Of a DNA stretch of 64,000 bases, positions 32,858 through 45,767 are shown piece after piece; the first letter of the stretch is position 1, and every line of letters starts with the position of its first letter. The translations under genes were made by a program, and so were the position numbers. The DNA is taken from the NCBI GenBank assembly GCA_032718475.1, contig JAUCBJ010008936.1:1-64000 (forward strand), given 5' to 3'. The DNA is from Nemertoderma westbladi. Lineage: Eukaryota; Xenacoelomorpha; Nemertodermatida; Nemertodermatidae. The notes under the pieces are model-generated. The model was given only the letters and a program-made list of their open reading frames with translations. It searched no databases and had not been told where the DNA came from.

Positions 32858-34810
32858 TTCAAGGAAGCTAGGTTCACGTCAGAAGTCGCTCGACAACAGC
32901 AAGAATTCTGCCGACAACGACGAGAAATGGAGGAACAAGCTCAACTTCTAGTGATGCAGGCAGCAGTAGAGGAAGAGAAGCTACGCGTTGCGAATATAGT
33001 GAGAATCTCTCATCTACAGGAACAAGCTGAATTAGAAGCAGCTGAAGTAGAAAGGTTAGAGGTAGACATTGCCCGACAAGCGGCAGCGGCAGCGGCCGAG
33101 TCAGAGCGACAAGCGGCAGCGGCGGAATTAGAACGAGACAGGTTAGTTTCGGAAGCACGGGCCGAAATGAAAACACGGCAAATAAAAGCTCAATCCGCTA
33201 TACGACAAGCAGAGTTTGAGGCGCAACAACGACAAACGGAACAACGAGAGAAGACAGCTAAACTTCATTTCGAACTCGAGAAGAAGGCGAGAGAATTAGC
33301 GAACGCTGAGGAAGATCTGGATCAAAAGGCCCGCGATCGATCGATGAGATCTCGAGACGGACATGACTTGGACCAGATAGAGGTAAGACATCGCCAAATT
33401 CAGGAACGAAAGAAGGAAGGAAGCGTAGGAGCACCCGGACGGGAACGACAATTAGTAAAAGACTTGTGTCAACGATTCCCACAGGTAACTCATATGTTTG
33501 CACCGGTTACGACTAAGGAACCTGTTTCGATTGCGGGTAGTAGTAACATTTCTCCTATCCATGGTGCGACGGAACACAGGTTTGTTATTCCGGACGAGTT
33601 TACACCGCCAAGAGCAACGTCGTCGCCTATTCCGAGGGTCAAGGTAAGTAACCCACCGATTACAGATCGTAGTAGTTTATTGACCGGACCTGCACTACTG
33701 ACGACAAAACAGGTGAGTCCACCGTCGACACCTAAACCCATTACACACTACGCTTACCCAATGACGTTTCGACCAACAAGGCCTTTGGATTCAAATGCTG
33801 TCATTCGCCCACCGATTCAGTTTACATCGCAATCTACGACTTCGAGGAAGACTTGTGAGCCTACCGAACAACGGAGAACAGTGGAGACGCGACCATTCAA
33901 CCAGTTTACATCGCAATCTACGACTTCGAGGAAGACTTGTGAGCCTACCGAACAACGGAGAACAGTGGAGACGCGACCATTCAACCAATTTACATCGCAA
34001 TCTACGACTTCGAGGAAGACTTGTGAGCCTACCGAACAACGGAGAACAGTGGAGACGCGACCATTCAACCAATTTACATCGCAATCTACGACTTCGAGGA
34101 AGACTTGTGAGCCTACCGAACAACGGAGATCAGTGGACGATGTTCCGAAACGGAATGTTAGAATTCGTACGACGCAACGGACGCGAGCACGTCGACCACC
34201 ATATCCGGATGATAGTAGTACTTCGAGCGAATCGGATTACCCGAAACGCGAGGTATTTAGAACAGGGGCGGCCGATGAATATAAACGCGAGCGTTCAGAC
34301 AACTCCTTTGCAGACAATCCTCCACAGACTACACCAACACAGAAGGCGTTACAACCAACGGACGCAATTAGTACACAACAGTTCGCCGACATCCTGCGAC
34401 CAGTTGTCAATAAGTTGGCTCAGATCGAGGAACGTCTGGAGGAAGGTTACACCGACAGTTCGAGAAATTCCGAATTCGAACACAATAGACACCCGAAGGA
34501 ACCACAAAGACCGGTACCTTCAAACCCCACATCGTATCAGGGAAAAGCGCCAAGAAGGGATATCAACAAGGTTACCAACCAAGGACGCGAAACTCTGAAC
34601 GTTGCCGAGGAGATAGCGAAATTCGCAGCCAGACAAGGATTGCCGGTACAACAACCACCGAAGTTTTCAGGTAGCTCAAAACACTGGCATACTTTCGTAG
34701 ACTATATCGAATCCCAGATCGCCGTGTGCGCCTTTACATCACGGGAGAAGTTCAATTTCCAAATGTGGTTATTCTACAAGATGGTCGATCTGTTCATTTA
34801 CAGGATGTAA
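32858..34810 (+). pseudogene. BEL/Pao gag N-terminal fragment, coiled coil plus truncated DUF1759-like domain
   Basis: The first ATG is at 32927, but the frame is open and coding-like from about 32843, where it collides head-to-head with the pol start on the other strand. Residues 1-150 (from the ATG) are a long coiled coil rich in A, E, Q and R. A proline- and threonine-rich middle contains four 28-residue repeats. Near residue 570 the Gag capsid-like start appears (LPVQQPPKFSGSSKHWHTF, then a segment with SREKFNFQMWL). It is cut after about 40 residues, just before a polypurine tract and an LTR-like sequence. So this is a BEL derivative with pol deleted, or half of a rearranged element. Orientation is opposite to the adjacent pol. 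Confidence 0.75.
33818..34153 (+). repeat. Four 84-bp in-frame repeats in gag
   Basis: Repeat starts are 33818, 33902, 33986 and 34070. Each encodes 28 residues (FTSQSTTSRKTCEPTEQRR plus a short tail). Copies differ at one or two bases, so the expansion is recent; the last copy drifts after GGAGATCAGTGG. Confidence 0.95.
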
Positions 34811-34834
34811 AACTTGTTCATAGTGGTTTCGTTT

Positions 34835-35094
34835 GAGGGGGAAGTGTGTGAGGTGTGTCTTTGTGAGGTTTTGGTGTTGGGTTTTGTACTGGTGGCTGTT
34901 ATCTTTGTATATTGATTAGGCCTATCTGCTAGTGCCGTTTATTAGTGTATTATCTATATGTAGTATGAAGTATAGTACCAGTATATAAATATCAGATGTT
35001 ATAACATCTTAATATTATATATCTGAGATAGACGGTTTTGGCATACAAATGTCTATGAAAACATAAAAGCAAATACGCTATATCTCACATTACA
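34835..35094 (+). mobile_element. Polypurine tract and candidate 3' LTR of the BEL derivative
   Basis: GAGGGGGAAG at 34835-34844 is followed at once by TGTGTGAGG. The 250-bp segment ends CTCACATTACA at 35094, giving TGT...ACA ends. A TATATAAATA lies near 34982, a possible LTR promoter. No second copy lies in the window to prove the ends. Confidence 0.5.
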
Positions 35095-35157
35095 CTATGC
35101 AGATAGGAGTTTCAGTTAAAAATATGCCGTTCAAAGAATTATATGACTATAACTTAC

Positions 35158-35588
35158 CTAATGACATCATTTCACAGGATTTCCACCAATCAGGAATCAA
35201 ATATGACAGGCCTGGAATGAGAATATGACAGGGCTGGAAAAGCTTCTGCCACTTAGCAATATCTCTAACAACCTCAGGAATCCCAGAAGCCGCATATAAG
35301 TCGCACTGACTTTCCTCCTCTACTGTGGTGAGGTTCGGCCACATGTTTTTGATTTCACCGACAACAAGCGTGGGCATATTTTTTAATGCTCTGCAGAGTT
35401 TCGAAATGTTATCACTCGCAGTCCCAGTCACAGCTGTTAGTGTTGGATCAGTTTCTAATGTGGTATGTCAAACTGGGTCTGTGACAAAGCAGTAGCCGTG
35501 ATTGTTTTTTTAACGTTATCAATAATGTTAATATCATTGTCATACTGATCTGTTCCCGTCCCAACCGTATCTTCTTGACTTCCCAAAT
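35158..35588 (-). pseudogene. Exon-like segment of an unrecognised gene
   Basis: The minus-strand segment is bounded by an acceptor (TTTATTTCAG, ending at 35589) and a consensus donor GTAAGT just below 35158. Its larger part encodes TASDNISKLCRALKNMP, GEIKNMWPNLTTVEEESQC and SYLIPDWWKSCEMMS. The 5' part (GSQEDTVGTGTDQYDNDI) is in another frame, so one frameshift is present. No family recognised. Confidence 0.4.
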
Positions 35589-35599
35589 CTGAAATAAAT

Positions 35600-36640
35600 G
35601 AAGTGGTAGGCATTCACCAGCGGCAGCATAGTGTAAAGATGATAGAAAAAATAAAGTATTGAGGGTCTTTAGCTGGTTATATTATATTAGGTAGAGATAC
35701 AATATAGTAAACGTTTTCGACCTACTGGTCTCCATCAGACTATGTACTGGCAACTAACAGGAAAAGGTGGGGTCTATATATATATATATAAGTTTTAAAG
35801 GGGAATACCTGATAGGTGAATCCCAGAAAGGTTAACGTGTATGTATGTACTGTATAACGTAAGCTAATTGTGATAGGGAAAATACACCAAGTTAGTTGTA
35901 AGCTGTCAATCTAAAGTACAAATATAGGGTTGCAGGTTGGGTTATAAGGTTGGGAGAAGTTGATAGGGAAATCACAGGAGTGGTCATGTGTCTACATACT
36001 GAATGGTATAATTGGATTAGGTAGATTACATAGGATTATGAGGTATCTACTTCAAGCGCATGGTTAGGTAGAATGCAACATAATGATAGCTTTAATTTAT
36101 ACAGAGTAAGAAATCACAAGAAACAGAAAAACCAAGACAAAAACAAAAAGGAAGGTAGGGGAAAAGCACATAAAAACCCTGGAAATTCGCTATTGAGGGC
36201 ACTGTAGTTGTGTAAGATATAGAATATAGGGTGTATTATATAAAACGTTGGGTTTAGATTGCTGGTCTTGCTACGTTAAGTGGGGGGTTGTATGTATAGA
36301 TTAGGTTAGCTTCCGCCGCTAGTAGTTCGGGTATGTTTGTGCAAGTCATGGTAGCAAGTTTTTTGCAAGCTTATTACAAAATCTTGGCACGTTTAACCTG
36401 GATTCTGGTCCGGGAATGCCACCAGTGTCCTGAACTAAATTGAGAGATGCACATGAATAAGCCGGTGATAATAAGCGATCCACATGCACTTCAACGTTGG
36501 AATTCTTTCTTATCGCCAGCGACGATTGTTTTGCCATGGTAAATTGGAGTAGCGTAGTCTTAAACATAAACTCGAAACAGTACACCAGTAAATTTATACT
36601 ATCAGAATACTGGAATAATTAAACCACGTCCCACGTCGTC
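35600..36640. other. Non-coding stretch
   Basis: AT-rich, with a TA run at about 35775-35790. No supportable gene or repeat. Confidence 0.45.
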
Positions 36641-36652
36641 CCACTCCCCATA

Positions 36653-36772
36653 ACGTCGCCCATGGTCAGGGTGCTCCATTCAACGTCGCTCAGGGTCAGG
36701 GTGCTCCCCACCACGTCTCCCCGGGTCAGGGTGCTCCACTCAACGTCGCACAGGGTCAGGGTGCTCCCCACC
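36653..36772. repeat. 30-bp tandem repeat, four copies as two alternating dimers
   Basis: The unit is ACGTCGC followed by CAGGGTCAGGGTGCTCC and then alternating ATTCA/ACTCA and CCACC ends, giving a 60-bp higher-order period. Confidence 0.9.
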
Positions 36773-36819
36773 ACGCAACACCACAGCTTTCACATAGCGA
36801 GAACATAGTCGCTTTGTTA

Positions 36820-37632
36820 CTTGATAAATCCGATTTATTGAAGAAAGGATACATTGTCCACCATAGATAACTGGTATACTAGCACTCGCCTGGCGACGTT
36901 TTTTGACAATACAACTGGAGTGAGATGAACGAGAAATGTAACTAGAGGAATTCCAGACGAATTAAAAAACTTCAAACAGAAGGCCATTAGTTCGAAGTTT
37001 ATGCGAAATGAAAGTAAAACAATCTTAGCTGTCAAATTTACTGATAAACGGGATGTTTATTTATTGTGGATGATGCCAAAGAGGTTAAGAAGAACCGATT
37101 TGTCCATGGTGGTGATCAAGTTGCATTTTGTAAGCCAACCCCGATTGACATGTATAACAAATTCATGGGAGGCGTTGACTTGCAGGACCAACTTATAAAA
37201 ATGTACAATCCTGTACGGAAGAGCCATTCGTGGTAGAAAAAGATTGGATATAATCTGGTTATGCGTTTGGTTATAAATGCCTATGTCATTCATAAGCGCG
37301 AGAAGAATAAGAAGGCAAATCTCCTAAATTTCCTAACAAACGTAATTATTTGGCTGACTCAAATGAAATGTGATAACCCCCGTAACTGGCACCGTGGCTT
37401 CTACGAAAGTGACAGTTGTGATTCTGTAGTTCCAGGCCCAGGGGCCTTTGTCCACCACTCCCTCACACTAATTCCACCAACACCGAAGGTTCGCAAACCA
37501 AGAAACCGTTGGCGATTGTGTTACTCTGATGGGTGCAAAGAAAAACTGTCACGATATTATTGCCCGCAATGCCCCTCTAAGCCATCTCTATGTCTGGATT
37601 GTGCGACACTGTGGCACATGAACATAGAATAA
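36820..37632 (+). pseudogene. piggyBac-type transposase, C-terminal half, degenerate
   Basis: Read in shifting + frames: LLKKGYIVH, then NWYTSTRLATFFDN and a TTGV...TRN segment, then RGIPDELKN, then MRNESKTILAVKF. These match the middle of the piggyBac DDD transposase domain. Next come PTPIDMYNKFMGGVDLQDQL and YNLVMRLVINAYVI. The C-terminal cysteine-rich finger (CKEKLSRYYCPQCPSKPSLC ... CATLWH) is intact in the 37261-37632 frame. Frameshifts and a stop at the W of HSW(*) show decay. The N-terminal half and terminal repeats were not found. Confidence 0.88.
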
Positions 37633-40600
37633 TAGGCTTAGCTTTTGTGCAGTATACTGTACTACTGGTATCATTTAGTGTATGGCGGTTAGGTTAGGGT
37701 TAGGGTGCGATAAATACGTTTCGATAATGTTTCAATATATTTGTATATGTCGTTTTTGTTTGTATTATTTGTGTCGTTTTTTGATGGCCTTAGGGCTGAG
37801 TACTACTTTGTTAACTACATTATTAACATTACAATAAAATAAAATAACTTACAAAGACGAGATGCAGTCCATCTCTTTGTATGGCATTTACAATTGGTTT
37901 CACGTATAAGCCAGCGCTACAGATTAGTGTAGAGGTTTGGTTCGCCACCAGCACCATTACACTCTCTTTACTTTTATTGTGGTGTTTTTCCACTATATTC
38001 ATAAACATGGCCTTGGATCTGCATTATAGTCCTGGGCGGGTTTCTTCGAGGAGGGGATGCCTGGTATTTTTCCCTGATGGTGATTATTGCTATTTCCTGA
38101 ATTAGAAATATAATATACAAAATCCTGATTAATTCTCTACGCACTACGGGCAGAGTAATCAACACCAATAATAACCATATGTTGTTAATATTGAACACTA
38201 TAGAAATTTATTAGATAACCGTTGTGAATTAATATGAATATTAACATGAATTAATATTTTTTTGAATTGTTGTTGTTGTTGAATTTTTTTTATTTAAATT
38301 GTTTACACAGTTTAAAATATTTTAAATAACCAAAATTTATATATTTATTTTTAATTTTTTTTCTATATTATATCATCACACAATATGGAATAACAATAAA
38401 AGCAGGTTATTTAAAACCACTTTCAATCAACTCAGCACCTTAGAAAACCTTATTATATAAAAAAATTAATCAATTTTTTGAGTTAATGAAGGTGTTAATG
38501 AGGGTGGACCCTGACAGGCTAACGAGTGAGGACCCTGAGTTATTAAGGGTGTTTCCTGGATTAATAAAAAATAATTCATACTAAAAGTCTTCCGGATTGA
38601 TATTTCATACATTTAATGTACCTTCACGTAGCACTTCGAATTCTAATTTCAGATGAATTATCTTAACAATAATAATAACTAGGGATGCGATCAACATGTG
38701 AAGCCAGGTGGTTTATATAATAATATAGTCAACACAGTACTGTCTTCATTATAAGCCTCGTCCTGTTTTGTATTTAAATCGATACAGATCTAGATCTCCT
38801 TACATGTAACAAAATTTATTTGACATGTTTAAAAATGTCTCAAATAAATTATTCTAAAAACAAAAAATTTTGTTCTAGAATATTTTTGCTAATCAATAGC
38901 AAACAAACCATCATCAAGGATTCATTCCAAACTAATAAAAACCAACCATACCACAAAATGCTAAATTTTCTATATGATTTGATACCGTCTATAGTTTACC
39001 TCACTTCCTTCTTGTAGTTTCTACTATTACATTATTTGTAGTAACTATTATTGAATATGTGTTTAATTATTTCTTATTATTAAATAAATATACAAGATAA
39101 TAGCAAACATGATCAGAAGATCGAAAATACATATGAACACATTTGACGGCGGCAGGGGTGTGGGGGGGGGGGGGGGGGGGTTGGTTGAAGTGCAAAACGT
39201 GTATCAATGGCATTTCTTTTTTATTTCTCCTGCTTTGTGAAAAAAGTGCTGGATCCGCCCCTAACTTTTATTCCATTTCTCTATATACATACACTTGATT
39301 TAGGAAACATTACATATCAGTGCTAATATGACAATGTTATTTAAATATATTCATGAACTAAATACTAACGTTAAGGTACTCATCTTCGACAAACAGTGAG
39401 AGAATGCTAAACTCTTAAACTGGTGTTGACGAAGAGGGTCCCCGACATCATCAATAGCCCCCGGCACGACTACATATTTTGTACCAATAAGAAACCTCGT
39501 TTCTTTATAATATTTGGTCGAAAAGCAGGGAGGGACACTTATGGTAAGGACCATACGTGCCCTGGCAAATTATTCCCTTACATGTGGAGGTTAGGCTCAT
39601 CTAAAATTATATTTAATAACAATACAGTTAATACTAGATTAAGTGTAGGACCCTCATGAGGCCATCACTTCTTACACTGTAATATATAAATGTCAATATA
39701 ACCAATCTAATATATATATATACAGTAACAATATATTATATATATTATTACCTGTATCCCTTTATTGCCTATATTATATATCATATATAATATTAGGGCG
39801 GTGCGTTTTTTACTTTTTTTCGATTTCATTGTTCTACCAGTGCACAAAAGTTGCCAAATGGTAAAATAATAAGGCAAAAAAAATTTCTTTAAATTTCATC
39901 TATATCTTCACGGATCCCAAGAGGGTTGAAATTTTGTGCCATCGCGATGCACCATAATGAAATGTATAACAATATAACACATTGATGAAAGATCAATGAC
40001 TCAAAAAAGAACTTCCTGCATGCATCAAATGTCATCAAATGGGTCCAAACCTAGTTAGATACCAAAATTTTAACTTTTGGGTCAAGGGAACTAGTGCCAC
40101 AGGCACATGGCCAGAACCTACCATTTGGCGCAGTGATGATTATTCTCAATTTTCGCGATGGCCAACTTTGAGTTCTCCTACTGCATTCATATTATGCTCA
40201 TTAGAACCACAATGGCCGATTTAGTGGGGGTAGACACCTTCAAAACAAACGTAGAGCGAATAGTTCTTGAGATATCGCAGAAAATGTGAAGTACGGCACA
40301 AGTCTACATTACCGCCTTGATGTGAAATGGACAAATACACAATAAATGATATTTTGAATTATCTCAAGGAATCAAAAAATAGACACATCACAGTAATGAT
40401 CGATATAGTGGGTGAAGACACCTTCAAAATAAGAGTAGAGTCATTATTTCTTGAGTTATTTTACAAAATGTCAAGACTATGTCCACCAATTACTACTTGA
40501 TATTGAGTTGACCCAATACAGTTCTATACAAATGTAGTTATTGTATGTTTCAAGCGCTGCTTCCCAATCAAACTCAGGTGGGGGTGTATTTTTAATAAGA

Positions 40601-43226
40601 TTTAGTTTGAACAATACCAAATTAGTAACTTAATGTATTAATATACATAATTTCAATTGATGATTGTTTTTTAATTCGTGTTATTTTTGGTAGTAGTGTC
40701 ACATATTGCGAATATTGAAAAAAATATTATCATTAGTATGAGTAATAGTAATAATTTTTACTTACAGTAGGAAGGTCAGCGTATGGTATGAAGACGCCCT
40801 GGCCTTCTTCGCTGGCGACTGAGAAGTTAGTGCCGGTGTAGTTTTCTTTACGGCGCAAGTTACACTTAGGACCATTGCCACCATATGGTGGCCCTCCATG
40901 TCCGGCGGGTTGTCGATGACGTCTGCGAGTGACGTCCGCCGAGCGTATCAACCATGTATAACATGGTCGTGATATAACATGTAATTATTTTTACAACAGC
41001 ACCAAAAACGTGTTTTCATATTATAATTAAGGGGTGGGTACCCCCTCAGCAGAGTTTTTATTAAACAGCTCAAACTTCGTGTTGTAGGTCAATATCATTG
41101 TTATGTTGTGTTCAGCCAACGTGGGGAAGGCCAAAGAGCAACAAAAATTGAAATTTTAAATTATTTTGTGTCCCTCTAGCGGCGAGTGGCGGAATTAAAT
41201 ATTTCACTAAAAACACTACTAGTTCCTTAATATTTATCGAATTTTTTTGAAACCAACTTTTTTGGACTCAGCACTTTGTCATCGTTTCTACAAAAATTAT
41301 CCAGCCGATTTTTTAAATTATTAATTTTTAAGTAAATTAATTAAATTTATTAATTAAAATTTTCAATAATATTTAAAAAAAAAAAATTTCCGTCCCGATG
41401 TAATTAACATTCGAATCCTGGATCCTGGAATCCGGAATCCTGTTGTAGTAATAGTAGGACCTAAACCAATTACTGAGGACTCTGAAGGACTCATCAGTAT
41501 AGAAACAGCTGAAAGGACACATTCTATTGGTCGAATGCTTCCAATAAATAAGTAATGTTAAGGATGAGACCTCACAGAGCCATAGTGAGACACGACACTT
41601 TCTATTGGTTGTTCATACATAAACTGCAGAAAGATAATATCTACCAAGGTTGTGCGGGGAATGTTCTTTGAAGTAATGTTAGACCACTGGCTGAGACACC
41701 AGGAAGAGTGACACTGGGCATTAAATTCCTATTGGTCTTCGCATACATCAAAGTCCAAACCAATCTTGATGTGTATCATTGGCGCGGTATACATCTGAAG
41801 AATGTTTCTTGTGGTGTGGTGATAGTCTACATGCTGCCGCAGGCGAGATCTTTGAATGACTCATCAGTATAGAGACAGTGTCAGGCCAAACCTTGTGTGT
41901 TCAGTATAAATCATGAGGCAATTCAGAAATAAAGGTAATAAAGTTTACTCTACCTGTTATACAGTAGTTTGTAGCATTCACTGAAAGATTCTTGGATTCG
42001 TACCACCGCATCAGTTCGTCCATCACTTATTTTCTACGAATATTTGAGGTAAGTGGAGTTGGACACATCATTACTGTGTTTTTGTACTTTTATATAATAA
42101 TACCAGAATATTAATGAATGAATGCATTAATGAATGTGTTATACATTATGCATAATAGTAGTACAGGTACTGGTAGATAATGAAACGAAAGTCGAAAATT
42201 TTCTAAAACTTTCTCGGCCGTTTATTGTTTTGGTTAGAAAATACTGCTTCTGTATCCCGATATCTGAAGGAAGCCCCGCAATATTGAGCAGGGGGGAATT
42301 AATGGACAAGGTCTAAAGAAAAACCATAACTACAAGGCATGTTGACAGCGATCGTTCGGATAATTGAAAACAATGAAATATATTTTGAGTTTGATTGAAC
42401 TACTCATCATTTCTTATTAATTATATCTTATTATTTAATTAATCCTGAATTATTACATATAATGAAGGACATTATGTTAATCTTATTAGAAATCAATCAA
42501 TATCAAATAACATATTCACTATAAAAAAAACTAATGTAATATGAACATACGATTTATAACCAAAAAAAATACTGACAGAGAACAGATAAATGATCTTAAT
42601 TAAAAGAACATTTATAAACTTAAACACCTACTATATAGACAACGGTGAATTTAATGGTCGCGGTACCATAGCAACAGGGTGTTCTGAGAAGCAACGGCCA
42701 ATCTAAAAACATTGTTATAAATAAGTCAGAGATACGTCAGTACGTTTTTTTTTTCAAATTTCTAATGAATTGATATAATGATGTATAAATTAGTATTCTG
42801 AATTATCTGATTAAACTAATTAATATTTTTCAGTACCTAAATTAATACATAGTTAATTACTAGAGACCAATTATAAAAAATCAGGCCGAATATATTACAA
42901 TAGCGGATAATTAAATTCGTTCAGATCAAGCAGATCAATAAATTTGCCTTGTCTGGACAATTGCATAATAATAGATTAATAATATTCTGTTTTGCCTGTT
43001 ATAATACAGTGGTGGGTTGTGATACATATAAAACCAATAATCAAAGGATTAAAATTATAAAAATCTATAATTATTATAGTAGGCACTGTATGTATGAACA
43101 TATTTTTAGAGATTGGATTTATAGAGTGAAATATGTATGTACCGTTTATAACCACACTGGCAGAGAACAGATGAATAATCCTAATTAAATTACCCAAATT
43201 TAAATAAAATATTTTCGTTAAAATTA
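37633..43226. other. Long AT-rich gene desert
   Basis: No ORF carries recognisable motifs. TTAGGTTAGGGTTAGGG occurs once at about 37690 (not a telomere). G homopolymer lies at about 39162-39180. A diverged duplication of about 185 bp is visible at 40215-40330 and 40400-40515 (shared GACACCTTCAAAA and TAGAG...TTCTTGAG). Near 41470 and 41860, ACTCATCAGTATAGA recurs, with a shared TCTATTGGT nearby. Confidence 0.5.
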
Positions 43227-45231
43227 TTAAGTTAGTATTTTAATTACCCTAAGATTATGATCCCCATGATTTAATGCTAGTCCTTTTAATATATTAAAAT
43301 TTATTTCAGCGGACAGATGTTCCATGCATTGGTTCTGATATGCACACAGGATGTCTAGCCTCACCTGTCTGTTGTCTGCCTCGTCCCCGGCCCCAGGAAA
43401 CCCGGTTACCACCGCTAGAGGGAGCCACGGAAGAAATGTTCTGTCCTGAGTCGGTTCAGGACAGGTCAGGTTCAGGTTTGAATATCCTCAAGGGCAATTT
43501 TAAAGTTTTTAGCTTCTCCTACATACACTTTGTTTGGGTGATAGGCGCTGACAACCATGTAAACGCACCCGATGTCGTCGTTTGGGATTTCAACATCACG
43601 CGCAAATCTGAAATTAATATTCGGCTGCGGCATGATGATACGTTCTCTGATATTGTTAGTCGGGTTTAAGATGTTAAGTTTATCCAGCAATAAAGATATA
43701 TGCTGTAACACCTTGTTCGGCTTTCTTAGCAACTCCTTGATATTTTTATGGGTGCTGTTCTTATAGCCAACAAAATATATATTTTTGAGCATTGTTACCC
43801 TAGATATTATAACATAAAACTGCTCGGAAAGCCACAGTGCCCAGATGGTATCGCTTTCGCCGATCTTACAGGCAACGCAGTCGCAGGTTTTGCCAGTCAC
43901 CCGATGGACAGCGATGGCAGCGATATTTTGAATAGGGTACTGCTCCCGTCTAGCCTTCTGGAGGTTGGCACTGACCTCCACTTCGTGTGTTGTGTGTTTC
44001 CGCAGCGAGATTAGCGGGTATTGGTTGCAGTCGCAATGCAGGTCACATTGGTCGCATCGATGTTGTTGATGGCATGGGAAGGAAGAAGGCGACAGTGAAC
44101 CCAAGGATCCTCTGCAGTTGGCAACTTCTCGATAACAACGAGTTGGCCCTGAGTGAAAGTGTGAGCGCTGGCCAGCACGTTGTAAGTGAGACGCATCACT
44201 GCTCCAACAGCCACAAACAGCTTCCTCACTTCCCTCACCTCCTTATCGAGTTGGTCGGAGACCCAGTCAGTGGCTGGCTCCCAGTTGCCGAGGTGGTTTT
44301 CAAATTCATCAACAGCAGTGTAGATGGCAGATTGAAGGCGCTGCCTCTGTGGACAAACTTGTTCGATGTAAGCTGCAGTCGTGGCTTCCTCTGCTTTCTT
44401 CTTCCCGACAATTCGAGTGGCGTTGAGGGGAGTGTCCTCCCAGGAGTCTACAAAGTTGCAGGATTCGCTGAGGATGTTGATGGCCTGATCGATATCACCC
44501 TCAGTGGGAGTGTGTAGGATGACTCTGAGAAGATCGAGGAGAGCCTGGAACCGAAGGTCACCTGCTGAGTGGACATAGTAGGCGAGTTTTGCTACCTTGA
44601 AGATGGTGAGGAATTGTGGAGACAGCCAGACTTGCGATCCTGATATTGTTGGCAGTTGTAAATGATCACCCGAACATAAAATGAGTTTGCCACCGTAGGG
44701 AAGTTTAGTACCGGTGACTTTCTTACAAATCATGTCGAGCACTGCTAATTGTTCGGCACAAAAGAGACCAATCTCATCTATAAAAATAACTTCGAGTCTA
44801 TTCAAGACAGACAACCTTGTTGGACTTGAGGCTAAATTAAAGAGGCACTTTTCAGACATTGGTTGTGCCTGTATTTTATTTCTGTCTCCACGCATGGCTA
44901 TGAGTTTGTGGTAATGGACACCACCGAGCTCTGAGGCTTTATTTCCTGTTATGGCAGTCATTGTAATTTTTAAATTTTTAGATAATGCATAGGCTACAGC
45001 ATTTAGCATTACCCAGGTCTTACCTGTACCTGGGGCCCCACAGATTAAAATGGGTTTTACAAATTTGGGGTTGTGTTCGTAATATGAATCAATTGACTCA
45101 CAACAAAGTTTAAGACTTTGTTGCTGTTCTTGAATAGAATCGAGAGATTGGTCTCTTGTTTGGGTGATTTGAGGCTGCCAGTTCGATGAGTGGTCCATTA
45201 CTTCAGGATCATAATTTAAGGGTAATGGCAC
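43227..45231 (-). pseudogene. PIF1-type helicase fused to a GIY-YIG nuclease, frameshifted
   Basis: The 45231-44011 frame has Walker A GAPGTGKT and Walker B VIFIDEIG. GGKLILCSGDHLQLP follows, the usual SF1 PIF1/RecD sequence. After a frameshift at about 44030 the 44104-43472 frame gives IAAIAVHRVTGKTCDCV and LSEQFYVIISRV, the final PIF1 motifs. The same frame then starts a GIY-YIG domain (GCVYMVVSAYHPNKVYVGEAKNF). A second shift near 43475 continues it as LAVVTGFPGAGDEADNRQ in the 43412-43227 frame. A DNA helicase plus a strand-cutting nuclease suggests a self-mobilising element. No HUH/Rep domain is seen, so I do not call it a Helitron. At least two frameshifts mean this copy is dead. Confidence 0.8.
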
Positions 45232-45237
45232 CTTTTT

Positions 45238-45738
45238 CTATTTTAATGCATCAGTAATATTTTTCCGAAACGTTTTTTCAATAACCTGTACTTCCCGTGA
45301 AATTTTCTCTCGGAATAAATTTTCTTGAGCCAAAGGTAGACTGGAATAATTTAATTCCTCACCATGTAAAAGAGATGTCAAAACGTTGTCGGCTGTCTCC
45401 AACATTCTCTCAAACTGGCGTGTACTAATGGGGTAGTGGGCCAGTTGGTCTACAAGGTAGTGGCGGCGAAGGTTTCTGATGTCATCCTCGGTGACATTGG
45501 CTGCGTCAGGAATAAGACCACAGCGCTGAAAAGCAACTAATAAATTTGGTGCCGAATATAGGTCAAGTTCCGTTTGAAACTTACACATAGTCAGCATCAA
45601 ATGGATTAGGAACTTTTCAGGCTGGAACGGGGTTATATTGGAAAGGACAACAACAATCGGTGTGGTGGAGGTTTCATCGACGAAAAAGTTGATGGTCTCG
45701 TCGTTTCCGTCCATGATCGGTTGGAAAATGTCCCGCAT
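45238..45738 (-). CDS. ORF directly upstream and in frame with the PIF1 helicase, unknown domain
   Basis: 167 codons from ATG 45738, ending at a TAG two codons before the GTG that opens the helicase frame. The two are in one frame and may once have been a single protein. It contains HLMLTMCKFQTELDLYSAPN and a helical, acidic C-terminus. Unrecognised family. The in-frame stop may be decay, like the frameshifts further on. Confidence 0.55.
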   Translation of the reverse strand: MRDIFQPIMDGNDETINFFVDETSTTPIVVVLSNITPFQPEKFLIHLMLTMCKFQTELDLYSAPNLLVAFQRCGLIPDAANVTEDDIRNLRRHYLVDQLAHYPISTRQFERMLETADNVLTSLLHGEELNYSSLPLAQENLFREKISREVQVIEKTFRKNITDALK

Positions 45739-45767
45739 TAAGTCCGACGCTAGAGGGACACCTAAGT

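Noticed and set aside
33795-34598. 267-aa ORF overlapping gag in another frame
   Set aside because: Kept open by the 84-bp in-frame repeats; the gag frame has the recognisable coiled coil and capsid start.
37685-37710. Telomere-like TTAGGG run
   Set aside because: Only about two and a half units, embedded in ordinary sequence next to a dead piggyBac.
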